Shown here one piece after another: positions 46,707 to 54,373 of a DNA stretch of 64,000 nt. Both the position numbers and the translations under genes were made by a program. The stretch comes from Rhizobium sp. EC-SD404 (GTDB lineage Bacteria; Pseudomonadota; Alphaproteobacteria; Rhizobiales; Rhizobiaceae), in NCBI RefSeq assembly GCF_902498825.1, contig NZ_LR701459.1, positions 3,664,564-3,728,563 on the forward strand. Direction: 5' to 3'. The notes under the pieces are model-generated. The model was not told the DNA's origin. It saw only the letters and a program-made list of their open reading frames with translations, and did no database searches. Each line of letters begins with the position of its first letter. The first letter of the stretch is position 1.

Positions 46707-48032
46707 TCAGCGGGCCGTCCAGAGGCCCGGCAGCCACAGAGCGATCTGCGGGAAGATCATCAGGATGATGATGGTCAAAACCATCAGCCCGACGAAGGGC
46801 ACGATGGAGCGGTAGATGTCGGAGAGCGTGATCTCCGGCGGCGCCATGGCGCGCATCAGGAAGAGATTGTAGCCGAAGGGCGGGGTGATGTAGGCGATCT
46901 GGCAGGTGATCGTGTAGAGAATGCCGAACCAGATGGCGTTGAAATCGAGCCCGATGACCAACGGGATATAGAGCGGCGCGACGATGACGAGCATCGCCGT
47001 ATCGTCGAGGAACATGCCCATCACGATGAACGACAGCAGCATGAGGATCAGGATCGTCCAGCGATCCAGCTCCCAGGTGTTCAGGAGCAGGTTTTCGATG
47101 GCGCCCACGGCGCCCAGACCGTCATAGACCGCGCCGAAGCAGAGCGCGGCGAGGATGATCCAGAGGAACATGCAGGAGATGGCGAGCGTGTTTCGCGTGC
47201 TGTCGTCGATTACCTTCCAGGTGAGCTTGCGCGAGACGGCTGCAGCCAGCACCGCCATCAATGCGCCGACGGCGGAGCTTTCGACGAGGCTTGTTACGCC
47301 GCTGATGAAGAGGCCCATCATCGTGCCGAAGACGACGAGCGGCAGGAAGCCGGCGCCGAGCAGGCGCATCTTTTCGGCCTGCGTGATCGCGGCACGCTCT
47401 TCCGCCGGCATGGCGGGCGCGAGTTCCGGCTGGAGCCGGCAGCGGACATAGATATAGATACAGAAGAGCGTCGCCATCAAAAGGCCGGGCAGGATGCCGG
47501 CGAGCCAGAGCTGCAGCACGGGCTGACGCGCGATCATGGCATAAAGCACGAGCACCACCGATGGCGGGATGAGGATGCCTAGCGAGCTTCCCGCCTGAAC
47601 CACGCCGGTGACCATGACCTTGTCGTAGCCGCGGCGCAGAAGCTCCGGCAGGGCGACCGTGGCGCCGATCGCCATGCCCGCGACCGACAGGCCGTTCATG
47701 CAGGAAATCAGCACCATGAGCCCGATCGTGCCGAGCGCCAGGCCACCGCGCATGCCGCCGAACCAGACGTGGAACATGCGGTAGAGATTGCTGGCGATAC
47801 CGGACTCCGAAAAGATGAAGCCCATGAAGACGAAGAGCGGCACGGTGATCAGCGGATACCAGTTGAGCACCTGGAAAGCCGCATTGAAGGGCAGCTCCGA
47901 AGAGCCCTGCCCCCAAAGCCAGATTGCCGCCGCCGCGCCGACAAAGCCGATGACACCGAAGACGCGCTGCCCGGTGATGAGCAGCACCATCATGGTGGAA
48001 AACATGAAGAGCGTGATCAGTTCCGAGCTCAT
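46707..48032 (-). CDS. TRAP transporter large permease (DctM)
   Basis: 441 residues from ATG 48032. About twelve hydrophobic segments; the family's FVFMGFIFSESGIASNLYRMF and GSSLGILIPPSVVLVLYAMI are present. Symporter subunit that uses the sodium gradient. Its start overlaps the DctQ stop by 4 bp (ATGA), and the solute-binding protein gene follows after about 125 bp. Confidence 0.92.
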   Translation of the reverse strand: MSSELITLFMFSTMMVLLITGQRVFGVIGFVGAAAAIWLWGQGSSELPFNAAFQVLNWYPLITVPLFVFMGFIFSESGIASNLYRMFHVWFGGMRGGLALGTIGLMVLISCMNGLSVAGMAIGATVALPELLRRGYDKVMVTGVVQAGSSLGILIPPSVVLVLYAMIARQPVLQLWLAGILPGLLMATLFCIYIYVRCRLQPELAPAMPAEERAAITQAEKMRLLGAGFLPLVVFGTMMGLFISGVTSLVESSAVGALMAVLAAAVSRKLTWKVIDDSTRNTLAISCMFLWIILAALCFGAVYDGLGAVGAIENLLLNTWELDRWTILILMLLSFIVMGMFLDDTAMLVIVAPLYIPLVIGLDFNAIWFGILYTITCQIAYITPPFGYNLFLMRAMAPPEITLSDIYRSIVPFVGLMVLTIIILMIFPQIALWLPGLWTAR

Positions 48033-48541
48033 GCGATCGGCTTTCCGCGCGCCATGGCGACATCCTTGAAGAAGGACGAGATCGCCTGCAGCAACATGAG
48101 GAAGATGCCGAGCGTCATGATCGCCTTGATCGGCCAGAGCGGCGGCGCCCAGGAGGTGTAGTTCTTCTGGCCATACTCGATGGCGTAGGTGGTGCTCGAC
48201 AGCCCGCCCATCAGCAGGACGCCGAGATAGAAGAGCACGAAGACGATGGTGAAGGCATCGGTGACGGCGCGCTTTTGCGGCGTCAGCTTGCTGTAGAAGA
48301 GATCCATGCGCACGTGGCCATCGGTCTGCATCGTGTAGGCGCCGCCGAGCAGATAATAGGCCGACAGCACGAACTGGCTCATTTCCAGCGACCAGTTGAC
48401 CGGCGTGCCGATCATGACGCGCGAGAATGTCGAATAGAGCAGGATGCCGGCCAGCACGAAGAGCAGATACATGGCGAAGCGGCCGACGACCCTGTTGATC
48501 GCATCGACCACCCGGACATAGGCGCGGATCGGCTTGGGCAT
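48029..48541 (-). CDS. TRAP transporter small permease (DctQ)
   Basis: 170 residues from ATG 48541 (start MPKPIRAYV). Four hydrophobic helices; contains NWSLEMSQFVLSAYYLLGGAY and the conserved HVRMDLFYSKLTP. Partner of DctM, whose gene it overlaps by 4 bp. It starts 5 bp after the amidohydrolase stop, confirming a single operon from 49344 to at least 45514. Confidence 0.9.
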   Translation of the reverse strand: MPKPIRAYVRVVDAINRVVGRFAMYLLFVLAGILLYSTFSRVMIGTPVNWSLEMSQFVLSAYYLLGGAYTMQTDGHVRMDLFYSKLTPQKRAVTDAFTIVFVLFYLGVLLMGGLSSTTYAIEYGQKNYTSWAPPLWPIKAIMTLGIFLMLLQAISSFFKDVAMARGKPIA

Positions 48542-48546
48542 GCGGG

Positions 48547-49344
48547 TCAAGCCTCCCTTTTGCGCGAGGCCTGCGCGGCCGGCTGTGCCCGATCGGCCGC
48601 ACCGCTGGCATGGGCTGCGACCAGCGCCCGGCCGAGACGGCCCGCCCAGTCGGCGACGCCCGCGGGACCCGAAATCTCGTCGTTGCGGATTTCGACCATG
48701 ACGGCGGCAAGGCCCTCGGCATCGCCGTGCTTTTCGAGCGTCAGCGTGACGCCGTTGAGCGCCGCATAGGGCTCGTTCCAGCCGACATTGAGCGCCGGGT
48801 CTTCGGCAATCAGCGCATCGCTGACGGCGCGGGTGAAACGTGTATCGACACCGTGGATCAGGCCGACCGGCCAGGGGCGCGCGACGCCGTGATAGACCGG
48901 TGTGAAGGAGTGCATGCAGACCAGAACCGTCTCTTGGCCCCGCTCTAGACGCTTGGCGATCACCGCATCGATCGCCTCGTGAAACGGGCGGTGATAGGCA
49001 TCGATGCGGAACTGTCGCTCCTGCGGATCGAGGTTTTCGTTGGCGGCGATGCGGGTGCGTTCCGAGAGCGTCCAGATCAGATCCGGCGCATCGAGACCGC
49101 GGTTGCAGTCGATGATCAGTCGCGACACGGTGGACTGGATAAGCTGCGCATCGAGCGCTTCGACCATTGCCAGGCTTACGGCCTGTGCGCCCGGATCCCA
49201 GGCGATGTGGCTTTCCAGTTCCTCTAGCGTGAGGCCGAGCGTTCCGTAGCGCGCGGGCAGCCGGTTCGAGGCATGGTCGCAGACGAAGAGAAAGGGCGAG
49301 CGGCCCTTCTCGTTGACGATCTCGACGGCTTTCTCGATGGACAT
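48547..49344 (-). CDS. N-formylglutamate amidohydrolase family protein
   Basis: 265 residues. A zinc hydrolase of the HutG/DUF-type N-formylglutamate deformylase family: FVCDHASNRLP (metal site), RLIIDCNRGL, and MHSFTPVYHG. In histidine breakdown it releases glutamate from N-formylglutamate; here no hut genes are near and it leads an operon with a TRAP transporter and a gamma-glutamyl ligase, so it may instead release glutamate from another N- or gamma-acylated derivative. First gene of the operon, divergent from the RpiR regulator. Confidence 0.88.
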   Translation of the reverse strand: MSIEKAVEIVNEKGRSPFLFVCDHASNRLPARYGTLGLTLEELESHIAWDPGAQAVSLAMVEALDAQLIQSTVSRLIIDCNRGLDAPDLIWTLSERTRIAANENLDPQERQFRIDAYHRPFHEAIDAVIAKRLERGQETVLVCMHSFTPVYHGVARPWPVGLIHGVDTRFTRAVSDALIAEDPALNVGWNEPYAALNGVTLTLEKHGDAEGLAAVMVEIRNDEISGPAGVADWAGRLGRALVAAHASGAADRAQPAAQASRKREA

Positions 49345-49359
49345 GCCCCTGCACCCCCT

Positions 49360-49374
49360 TTACTGATACAGTAA
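49360..49374. promoter_or_regulatory. Perfect palindrome, candidate RpiR operator
   Basis: TTACTG-ATA-CAGTAA, a perfect 15-bp inverted repeat, lies in the 75-bp space between the divergent amidohydrolase operon and the RpiR-family regulator gene. Its place, just upstream of the amidohydrolase start, fits autoregulation plus control of the operon. Confidence 0.55.
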
Positions 49375-49419
49375 TTCGGGAAACCGATTTTGTGTCAACA
49401 CTGAAACGAGAAATTCAGA

Positions 49420-50253
49420 ATGGCTGGCAGCATCCCGGCCACGGTCGAGATCATCATTCACGAGACGATCGATGCGCTGACGGCGGCGGAGAAGCGGGCC
49501 GCGCGCACGCTGCTCGCCAACTACCCGACGATTGGGCTGGCGCCCGTCGCCGAGTTCGGCCAGGCGGCCGGCGCGAGCGCCGCAACCGTTCTGCGCTTCA
49601 TTGCCCGGCTCGGCTTCCGCTCCTATCCGGATTTCCAGCGCGCACTGCGCAAGGAGCTCGACGAGCGGACGAAATCGCCGCTGCAGCGCAGTTTCGAGGT
49701 GCCACGGCAAGAGAGCGAAAGGTTCCTCGATCGCTTCTTCGAGCAGACGGCGGAGATCATGCGGGCGACGGCCGAGCGCATTCCCGCATCCGAATTCGAG
49801 GCAGCATCCCGGAAGCTCGCCGACAGCCGCCATGCCTGCCATCTCGCCGGCGGCCGCTTCACCGATGCGCTCGCCACCTACATGGAAGCCCATCTGAGGC
49901 GGGCGCGACCGGGCGTGCGGCGGCTCGACGGGCGGATCGCCAACCGCGCCGACCAGCTGCTGGACATCAAGCCGGGCGATGTCGTCGTGCTGTTCGACAT
50001 GCGCCGCTACGACGACGACCTGTTGGAAACGGCACGCCAGCTCAAGGCGGCGCGCGCCTTCTCCATTCTCGTGACGGATGAATGGATTTCGCCGATTTCG
50101 CGCTTCTCCAAGATCGTGCTGCCGTGCCGGGTCTCGATCGACCGCATCTGGGACGCCAACACAGCCATGTTCGCCCTTGTGGAAGCGCTGATCGCGCGCA
50201 CCACCGAATTGTCCTGGAAGACCGCCGAAAGCCGTATTCGCGCCGGCGACTGA
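49420..50253 (+). CDS. MurR/RpiR-family transcriptional regulator
   Basis: 277 residues. N-terminal RpiR helix-turn-helix (GLAPVAEFGQAAGASAATVLRFIARLGF, about 48-72) and a C-terminal SIS phosphosugar-binding domain (about 130-265) with IKPGDVVVLFDMRRYDDDLLETAR. RpiR proteins usually respond to a phosphorylated sugar or related metabolite. It is divergent from the amidohydrolase/TRAP operon and probably controls it. rsmI follows 80 bp later in the same direction. Confidence 0.92.
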   Translation: MAGSIPATVEIIIHETIDALTAAEKRAARTLLANYPTIGLAPVAEFGQAAGASAATVLRFIARLGFRSYPDFQRALRKELDERTKSPLQRSFEVPRQESERFLDRFFEQTAEIMRATAERIPASEFEAASRKLADSRHACHLAGGRFTDALATYMEAHLRRARPGVRRLDGRIANRADQLLDIKPGDVVVLFDMRRYDDDLLETARQLKAARAFSILVTDEWISPISRFSKIVLPCRVSIDRIWDANTAMFALVEALIARTTELSWKTAESRIRAGD

Positions 50254-50333
50254 TCGCGCCGTGTCTTCAAGGGTTGCACGCCTGGCCGACCATGGCGCAG
50301 AACCGTCACTGGATTGCAGGCGAAGGACGAAAT

Positions 50334-51284
50334 ATGGCGCGACCAGACGAAAGCGGCCCCGCGGAAACCGACCTTACGGACGGCGAAGCTTCAACCCGCG
50401 AAGGGAGGCCCGCACCCGCCTTCACCATCGGCACGACGGAAATTAAGGCGCGGCCGGTCGAACCGGCGCTCTATCTCGTCTCAACGCCGATCGGCAATCT
50501 GGGCGACATCACGCTGCGCGCGCTGGAAACGCTCGCCTCGGCAGATTTGCTCGCTTGCGAGGACACCCGCGTAACCCGCGTGCTGCTGGAGCGCTACGGC
50601 ATTCGCCGCCGGCCATTTGCCTATCACGAGCACAATGCGGAGGCGGCCGGCGAGAAGCTGATGGCGGCGCTCGATGCAGGGCAAAGCGTGGCACTGGTTT
50701 CCGATGCCGGAACGCCGCTCGTTTCCGACCCCGGCTTTCGCTTGGTGGAAAGCGCGCTTGCCGCGGGCCACCGCGTGGTGCCGATACCCGGCGCTTCGGC
50801 ACCGCTTGCGGCACTGACGGCTTCCGGCATGCCGAGCGACAGTTTTCTCTTTGCCGGCTTCCTCCCGCAGAAATCGAAGGCGCGGCGCGACCGGTTTGCA
50901 GCGCTGCAACGCATTCCCACCACGCTGATCTTTTTTGAATCGCCGCATCGGATCGCCGATGCGCTGGCCGACGGCGCCACAGTTCTGGGCGAAGCACGCC
51001 ATGCCGCCGTCTGCCGCGAACTGACCAAGACGTTCGAGGAAACGCGGCGCGGCACTCTCGGCGAGCTGGCGGCGCACTATGCGTCCTCTGGCAACGTCAA
51101 AGGCGAGATCGTGCTTCTCATCGCGCCCTACGAGGAAGCGGCGAGCGACATCGATCCGCAAGCATTGCTGGACGATCTGGTGCGGACGATGCCGCCTGCG
51201 AAAGCGGCGACCGAAGCCGCAAAACTGACCGGGCTGCCGCGCAAGGACCTCTATGCGCGGCTGCTTGAGATGAAGAAGGGCTGA
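50334..51284 (+). CDS. rsmI: 16S rRNA 2'-O-ribose C1402 methyltransferase
   Basis: 316 residues from ATG 50334, with AAGGA 7 nt upstream. SAM-dependent enzyme of the tetrapyrrole methylase fold: LYLVSTPIGNLGDITLRALE, ACEDTRVTR, VALVSDAGTPLVSDPG and PIPGASAPLAAL. About 45 residues at the N terminus are unstructured. It is followed by yraN 6 bp later, the usual neighbour. Confidence 0.96.
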   Translation: MARPDESGPAETDLTDGEASTREGRPAPAFTIGTTEIKARPVEPALYLVSTPIGNLGDITLRALETLASADLLACEDTRVTRVLLERYGIRRRPFAYHEHNAEAAGEKLMAALDAGQSVALVSDAGTPLVSDPGFRLVESALAAGHRVVPIPGASAPLAALTASGMPSDSFLFAGFLPQKSKARRDRFAALQRIPTTLIFFESPHRIADALADGATVLGEARHAAVCRELTKTFEETRRGTLGELAAHYASSGNVKGEIVLLIAPYEEAASDIDPQALLDDLVRTMPPAKAATEAAKLTGLPRKDLYARLLEMKKG

Positions 51285-51290
51285 CGTCCG

Positions 51291-51683
51291 ATGCGCGCTC
51301 CGCGCAAGCGGCAGGAACGGCCGATGTCGCGGCAGGAAGCCGAACGGCGCGGTCATATGGCGGAGGCGCTTGCCGCTTTGTCGCTGCAGCTTCGCGGGTA
51401 CCGGATTCTGGCGCGGCGGCACAAGACGCCGCTCGGCGAGATCGACCTGATCGTGAAGCGCGGCGAGATCATCGCTTTCGTCGAGGTGAAGGCGCGGGCC
51501 GACGAACGCGCGGCGATCGACGCCGTGTCACATACGACGGCGACACGGATCCGCGGTGCGAGCGACCTCTGGATCGCGGCGCACATGAAGCGCGGCGTCG
51601 ATCTCTCTCGCATCTCCTACCGCTACGACATCGTGGCGATCACACCGTGGCGCTGGCCCCGGCATTTTATCGACGCCTTCTAA
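51291..51683 (+). CDS. YraN/UPF0102 family endonuclease-like protein
   Basis: 130 residues. The YraN core has GEIDLIVKRGEIIAFVEVKAR, a PD-(D/E)xK-type nuclease motif (Asp-x...-Glu-x-Lys), preceded by a helix with AEALAALSLQLRGYRIL. Biological role is unclear; often linked to rsmI and DNA processing. Lies between rsmI and gshB as in many alphaproteobacteria. Confidence 0.92.
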   Translation: MRAPRKRQERPMSRQEAERRGHMAEALAALSLQLRGYRILARRHKTPLGEIDLIVKRGEIIAFVEVKARADERAAIDAVSHTTATRIRGASDLWIAAHMKRGVDLSRISYRYDIVAITPWRWPRHFIDAF

Positions 51684-51779
51684 GAACACGACCACTGGCT
51701 AAGATCACGACCACAGGACGGTTGCGCTGAGGGCTGCTCGCGCACTATCTGGACAACAGTCAAACGCAAGGAACCGATA

Positions 51780-52724
51780 ATGGCGAAGTCGCTGAAAGTG
51801 GCGGTCCAGATGGACCATGTGCAGTCGATCAACATCGAAGGCGACTCCACCTTCGCCATGTGCCTGGAAGCGCAGGCGCGCGGCCACGAACTGTTCCACT
51901 ATACGCCCGACCTGCTGACGCTGCGCGACAGCAAGGTGTTCGCCCGCATCGAACCGATGACGGTGAAGGACGAGAAGGGCGCGCACTACACGCTGGGCGA
52001 GCCGGTGCGTACCGATCTCTCGACCATGGACGTGGTGCTGCTGCGCCAGGATCCGCCCTTCGACATGGCCTACATCACCTCGACCCACCTGCTGGAGCGC
52101 ATCCATCCGCAGACGCTGGTCGTCAACGACCCGGCCTGGGTGCGCAATTCGCCGGAAAAGATCTTCGTAACGGAGTTTCCGGACCTGATGCCGGAAACGC
52201 TGATCACCCGCGACCCGGCGGAAATCCGCGCTTTTCGCCAGGAGATGGGCGATATCATCCTGAAGCCGCTCTACGGAAATGGCGGCGCCGGCGTGTTCCA
52301 CTTGGCGGAGGGCGATCGCAATTTGTCGTCGCTGCTGGAAATGTTCACGCAGATGTTCCGCGAGCCGATCATCGCGCAGCGCTATCTTCCGAAGGTGCGC
52401 GAGGGCGACAAGCGCATCATCCTCATCGACGGCGAACCCGTCGGCGCGATCAACCGCGTGCCGGCCGAGCACGACAGCCGCTCCAACATGCATGTGGGCG
52501 GCAAGGCGGTGAAGACAGAGCTGACGGATCGCGAACGCGAAATCTGCGCGCGCATCGGGCCATCCTTGCGCGAACGAGGCTTCATTCTGGTCGGCATCGA
52601 CGTGATCGGCGACGTGATGACCGAGATCAACGTGACCTCGCCCACGGGCATCCGCGAAGTGCGCAAATTCGGGGGCGCCGACATCGCGGCACTGATGTGG
52701 GATGCGATCGAAAAGCGCCGCTAA
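51780..52724 (+). CDS. gshB: Glutathione synthetase
   Basis: 314 residues. ATP-grasp ligase joining gamma-glutamylcysteine with glycine. Visible segments: [19 protein letters not shown] at the N terminus, [48 protein letters not shown] and [16 protein letters not shown] at the active site. Normal length. It is the last intact gene of the conserved chromosomal run before the broken comM. Confidence 0.97.
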   Translation: MAKSLKVAVQMDHVQSINIEGDSTFAMCLEAQARGHELFHYTPDLLTLRDSKVFARIEPMTVKDEKGAHYTLGEPVRTDLSTMDVVLLRQDPPFDMAYITSTHLLERIHPQTLVVNDPAWVRNSPEKIFVTEFPDLMPETLITRDPAEIRAFRQEMGDIILKPLYGNGGAGVFHLAEGDRNLSSLLEMFTQMFREPIIAQRYLPKVREGDKRIILIDGEPVGAINRVPAEHDSRSNMHVGGKAVKTELTDREREICARIGPSLRERGFILVGIDVIGDVMTEINVTSPTGIREVRKFGGADIAALMWDAIEKRR

Positions 52725-52789
52725 CCGCCTTTCTTTGTTCTTCCTCTACAACCGCCTGAAGCAAAGGTAACGTGCATCAGGTTGCAACC

Positions 52790-52804
52790 GTTCCGAAAAC
52801 GTTC
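52790..52804. promoter_or_regulatory. LexA (SOS) box upstream of comM
   Basis: GTTC-CGAAAAC-GTTC, exactly the alphaproteobacterial LexA operator GTTC-N7-GTTC, lies 110 bp before the comM start, downstream of gshB. comM is a known member of alphaproteobacterial SOS regulons. A promoter-like AT-rich stretch (52805-52830) follows the box. Confidence 0.75.
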
Positions 52805-52913
52805 TTGTTTTATTCCTACTGCTATGTCAAGTTGCATGCGCGGCGAATGAAACATGAAGTTGTTGGAGCCGATGCGATAGACCCTATCGGATCGTTTGGA
52901 GAGGCGGTGCAGG

Positions 52914-53624
52914 ATGGTCAGTCGCGTCAGGACAGTTTCGTTCCAGGGCATCGAAGCGGTTCCCGTCGACGTTCAGGCCATGCTGGCGCCGGGCAAGATC
53001 GGCATGCATATCGTCGGTCTTCCCGACAAGGCGGTTGCAGAAAGCCGCGAGCGGGTCCAGGCCGCGCTGCATGCCTCGGGTCTCGCGCTGCCGCCGAAGA
53101 AGATCACGCTCAACCTTGCGCCCGCCGACCTTCCCAAAGAGGGAAGCCATTTCGATCTGCCGATCGCCCTCGCACTCATGGCGGCGCTCGGCGCCATTCC
53201 GGCCGATGCGCTGGATGATTACGTCGTTCTTGGCGAGCTGTCGCTCGACGGAACGATCGCGCCCGTCGCGGGTGTATTGCCGGCGGCGATTGGCGCTAAT
53301 GCGCTCGGCAAGGGGCTGATCTGCCCGGCCGAAAGCGGCCCCGAGGCGGCCTGGGCGGGTGCCGACATCGACATTCTCGCGCCGCGCAGCCTGATCGCGC
53401 TCGCCAACCATTTTCGCGGCAGCCAGGTCTTGTCGCGGCCCGAGCCCGCATTGCACCAGTCGGCGATCGGCCTGCCGGATCTTTCCGACATCAAGGGCCA
53501 GGAAACGGCCAAGCGCGCTTTGGAAGTCGCAGCGGCTGGCGGGCATAATTTGCTAACAATGGGGCTAATTAAATCAAGAATTGGGTTTAATCGCCCTCGA
53601 TATTTTGAGGCCAGGGTCAATTAA
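52914..53624 (+). pseudogene. comM: comM/yifB, truncated at the Walker A motif
   Basis: 236 codons from ATG 52914, with GAGG upstream. The first about 214 residues are a well-preserved YifB/ComM N terminus (a Mg-chelatase-like branch-migration helicase of natural transformation and repair): MLAPGKIGMHIVGLPDKAV, LNLAPADLPKEG, YVVLGELSLDG, and KGQETAKRALEVAAAGGHNLL. Family members continue with a Walker A (GPPG.GKT) and reach about 510 residues. Here, after codon 53553-53555, an unrelated AT-rich sequence adds 22 residues and stops. So the ATPase part is missing and the product cannot be functional as a helicase. The right-hand half is not in the window. Confidence 0.9.
53562..53597. repeat. 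Imperfect inverted repeat at the comM break
   Basis: GGGCTAATTAAA and GTTTAATCGCCC face each other across about 11 nt, with one mismatch or bulge, within a few bases of the break in comM. It may be an element end, a recombination site, or a simple hairpin. Confidence 0.45.
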
Positions 53625-53803
53625 TTTTGTCTAGGTGGTTCATTAGAAAACGTTTCGACCATTAGGACTGATTAACAGGCTTTATGCCCCACTCTCTACG
53701 GTGATGTTCAACCGGTTTAGGGCTTGATCGCGTTGATTTGGGTGGTCACGGATACGACGAGTTACGACCCCATTTCGGCAGTTCAGCCTGCTGTGACGGA
53801 GAT

Positions 53804-53839
53804 CCGCAAGCCGACATTCTGACGGCCTCAGGCTTGCGG
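53804..53839. repeat. 9-bp inverted repeat
   Basis: CCGCAAGCC (53804-53812) and GGCTTGCGG (53831-53839) are separated by 18 nt in the gene-free junction region. No T-run follows. It could be a remnant of a mobile element end. Confidence 0.4.
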
Positions 53840-53901
53840 CGCGGACGCGCCAGTAGCGGACATCAAAGGCTCTCGTTAGGAGGTCGGCGAAGACTTCGCG
53901 A

Positions 53902-54096
53902 CTAGGCCGGTGGCGTTTGTGGTAGTGCCATGCGCTCCAGCAGCAACACGGTGTCGTACGGTTGGCCCCGCTTCTCCGTTGACTGAGAGACGATCACAAA
54001 CGCGCTTAACTTTTCGGCGTCCACCGTCTCTGCCGCGAGCTGCTGTATGACGGATCGCAAAGTGTCGCGCAGCTGCTCCGGAAACACGTAGAACAT
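53902..54096 (-). CDS. Small hypothetical protein
   Basis: 64 residues beginning at ATG 54096. The N-terminal half is helical with LRDTLRSVIQQLAAE; no membrane segment and no known motif. It starts 18 bp after the stop of the next upstream small gene on the same strand, so they form a two-gene unit. Confidence 0.5.
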   Translation of the reverse strand: MFYVFPEQLRDTLRSVIQQLAAETVDAEKLSAFVIVSQSTEKRGQPYDTVLLLERMALPQTPPA

Positions 54097-54114
54097 GACG
54101 GCGGCCTACCGCGG

Positions 54115-54315
54115 CTAAGGCGGGCGGATGACGAGAGTGCTGATGTGTTTCGGGTCACGGTAGTGCTTCCGCACATTATCGCGCAGCTTGTGAAGGTTCC
54201 GCTCGACTGCCCGCTGCTCGGCCGGATCAGCGCGCGAAAGCAAGTGCATGCCAATGAGCGTCCAGCCGCGCCGTCTAGCCTGGCGGCGCGCGCGCTCTCC
54301 ATCTTGCGTATGCAT
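54115..54315 (-). CDS. Small basic hypothetical protein
   Basis: 66 residues from ATG 54315 (start MHTQDGERARR). Very basic, with an Arg-rich N terminus (RARRQARRRGW) and a helical middle (AEQRAVERNLHKLRDNVRKHY). It could bind nucleic acid, but no family is recognised. Divergent from the dCache sensor gene with 58 bp between starts, so they may share regulation. Confidence 0.55.
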   Translation of the reverse strand: MHTQDGERARRQARRRGWTLIGMHLLSRADPAEQRAVERNLHKLRDNVRKHYRDPKHISTLVIRPP

Positions 54316-54373
54316 GACTGATGCCCCCCAGCATCCTAAAGGATTATTAACACATATTCGTGAGCCTCTACTG

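Larger units (their letters stand above)
53556..53901. other. AT-rich junction region downstream of broken comM
   Basis: From the break at 53556 the base composition drops sharply. The stretch holds an imperfect inverted repeat (53562-53597) and a 9-bp inverted repeat (53804-53839), but no transposase, integrase or convincing gene. It marks the left border of foreign DNA or a rearrangement. Confidence 0.65.
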
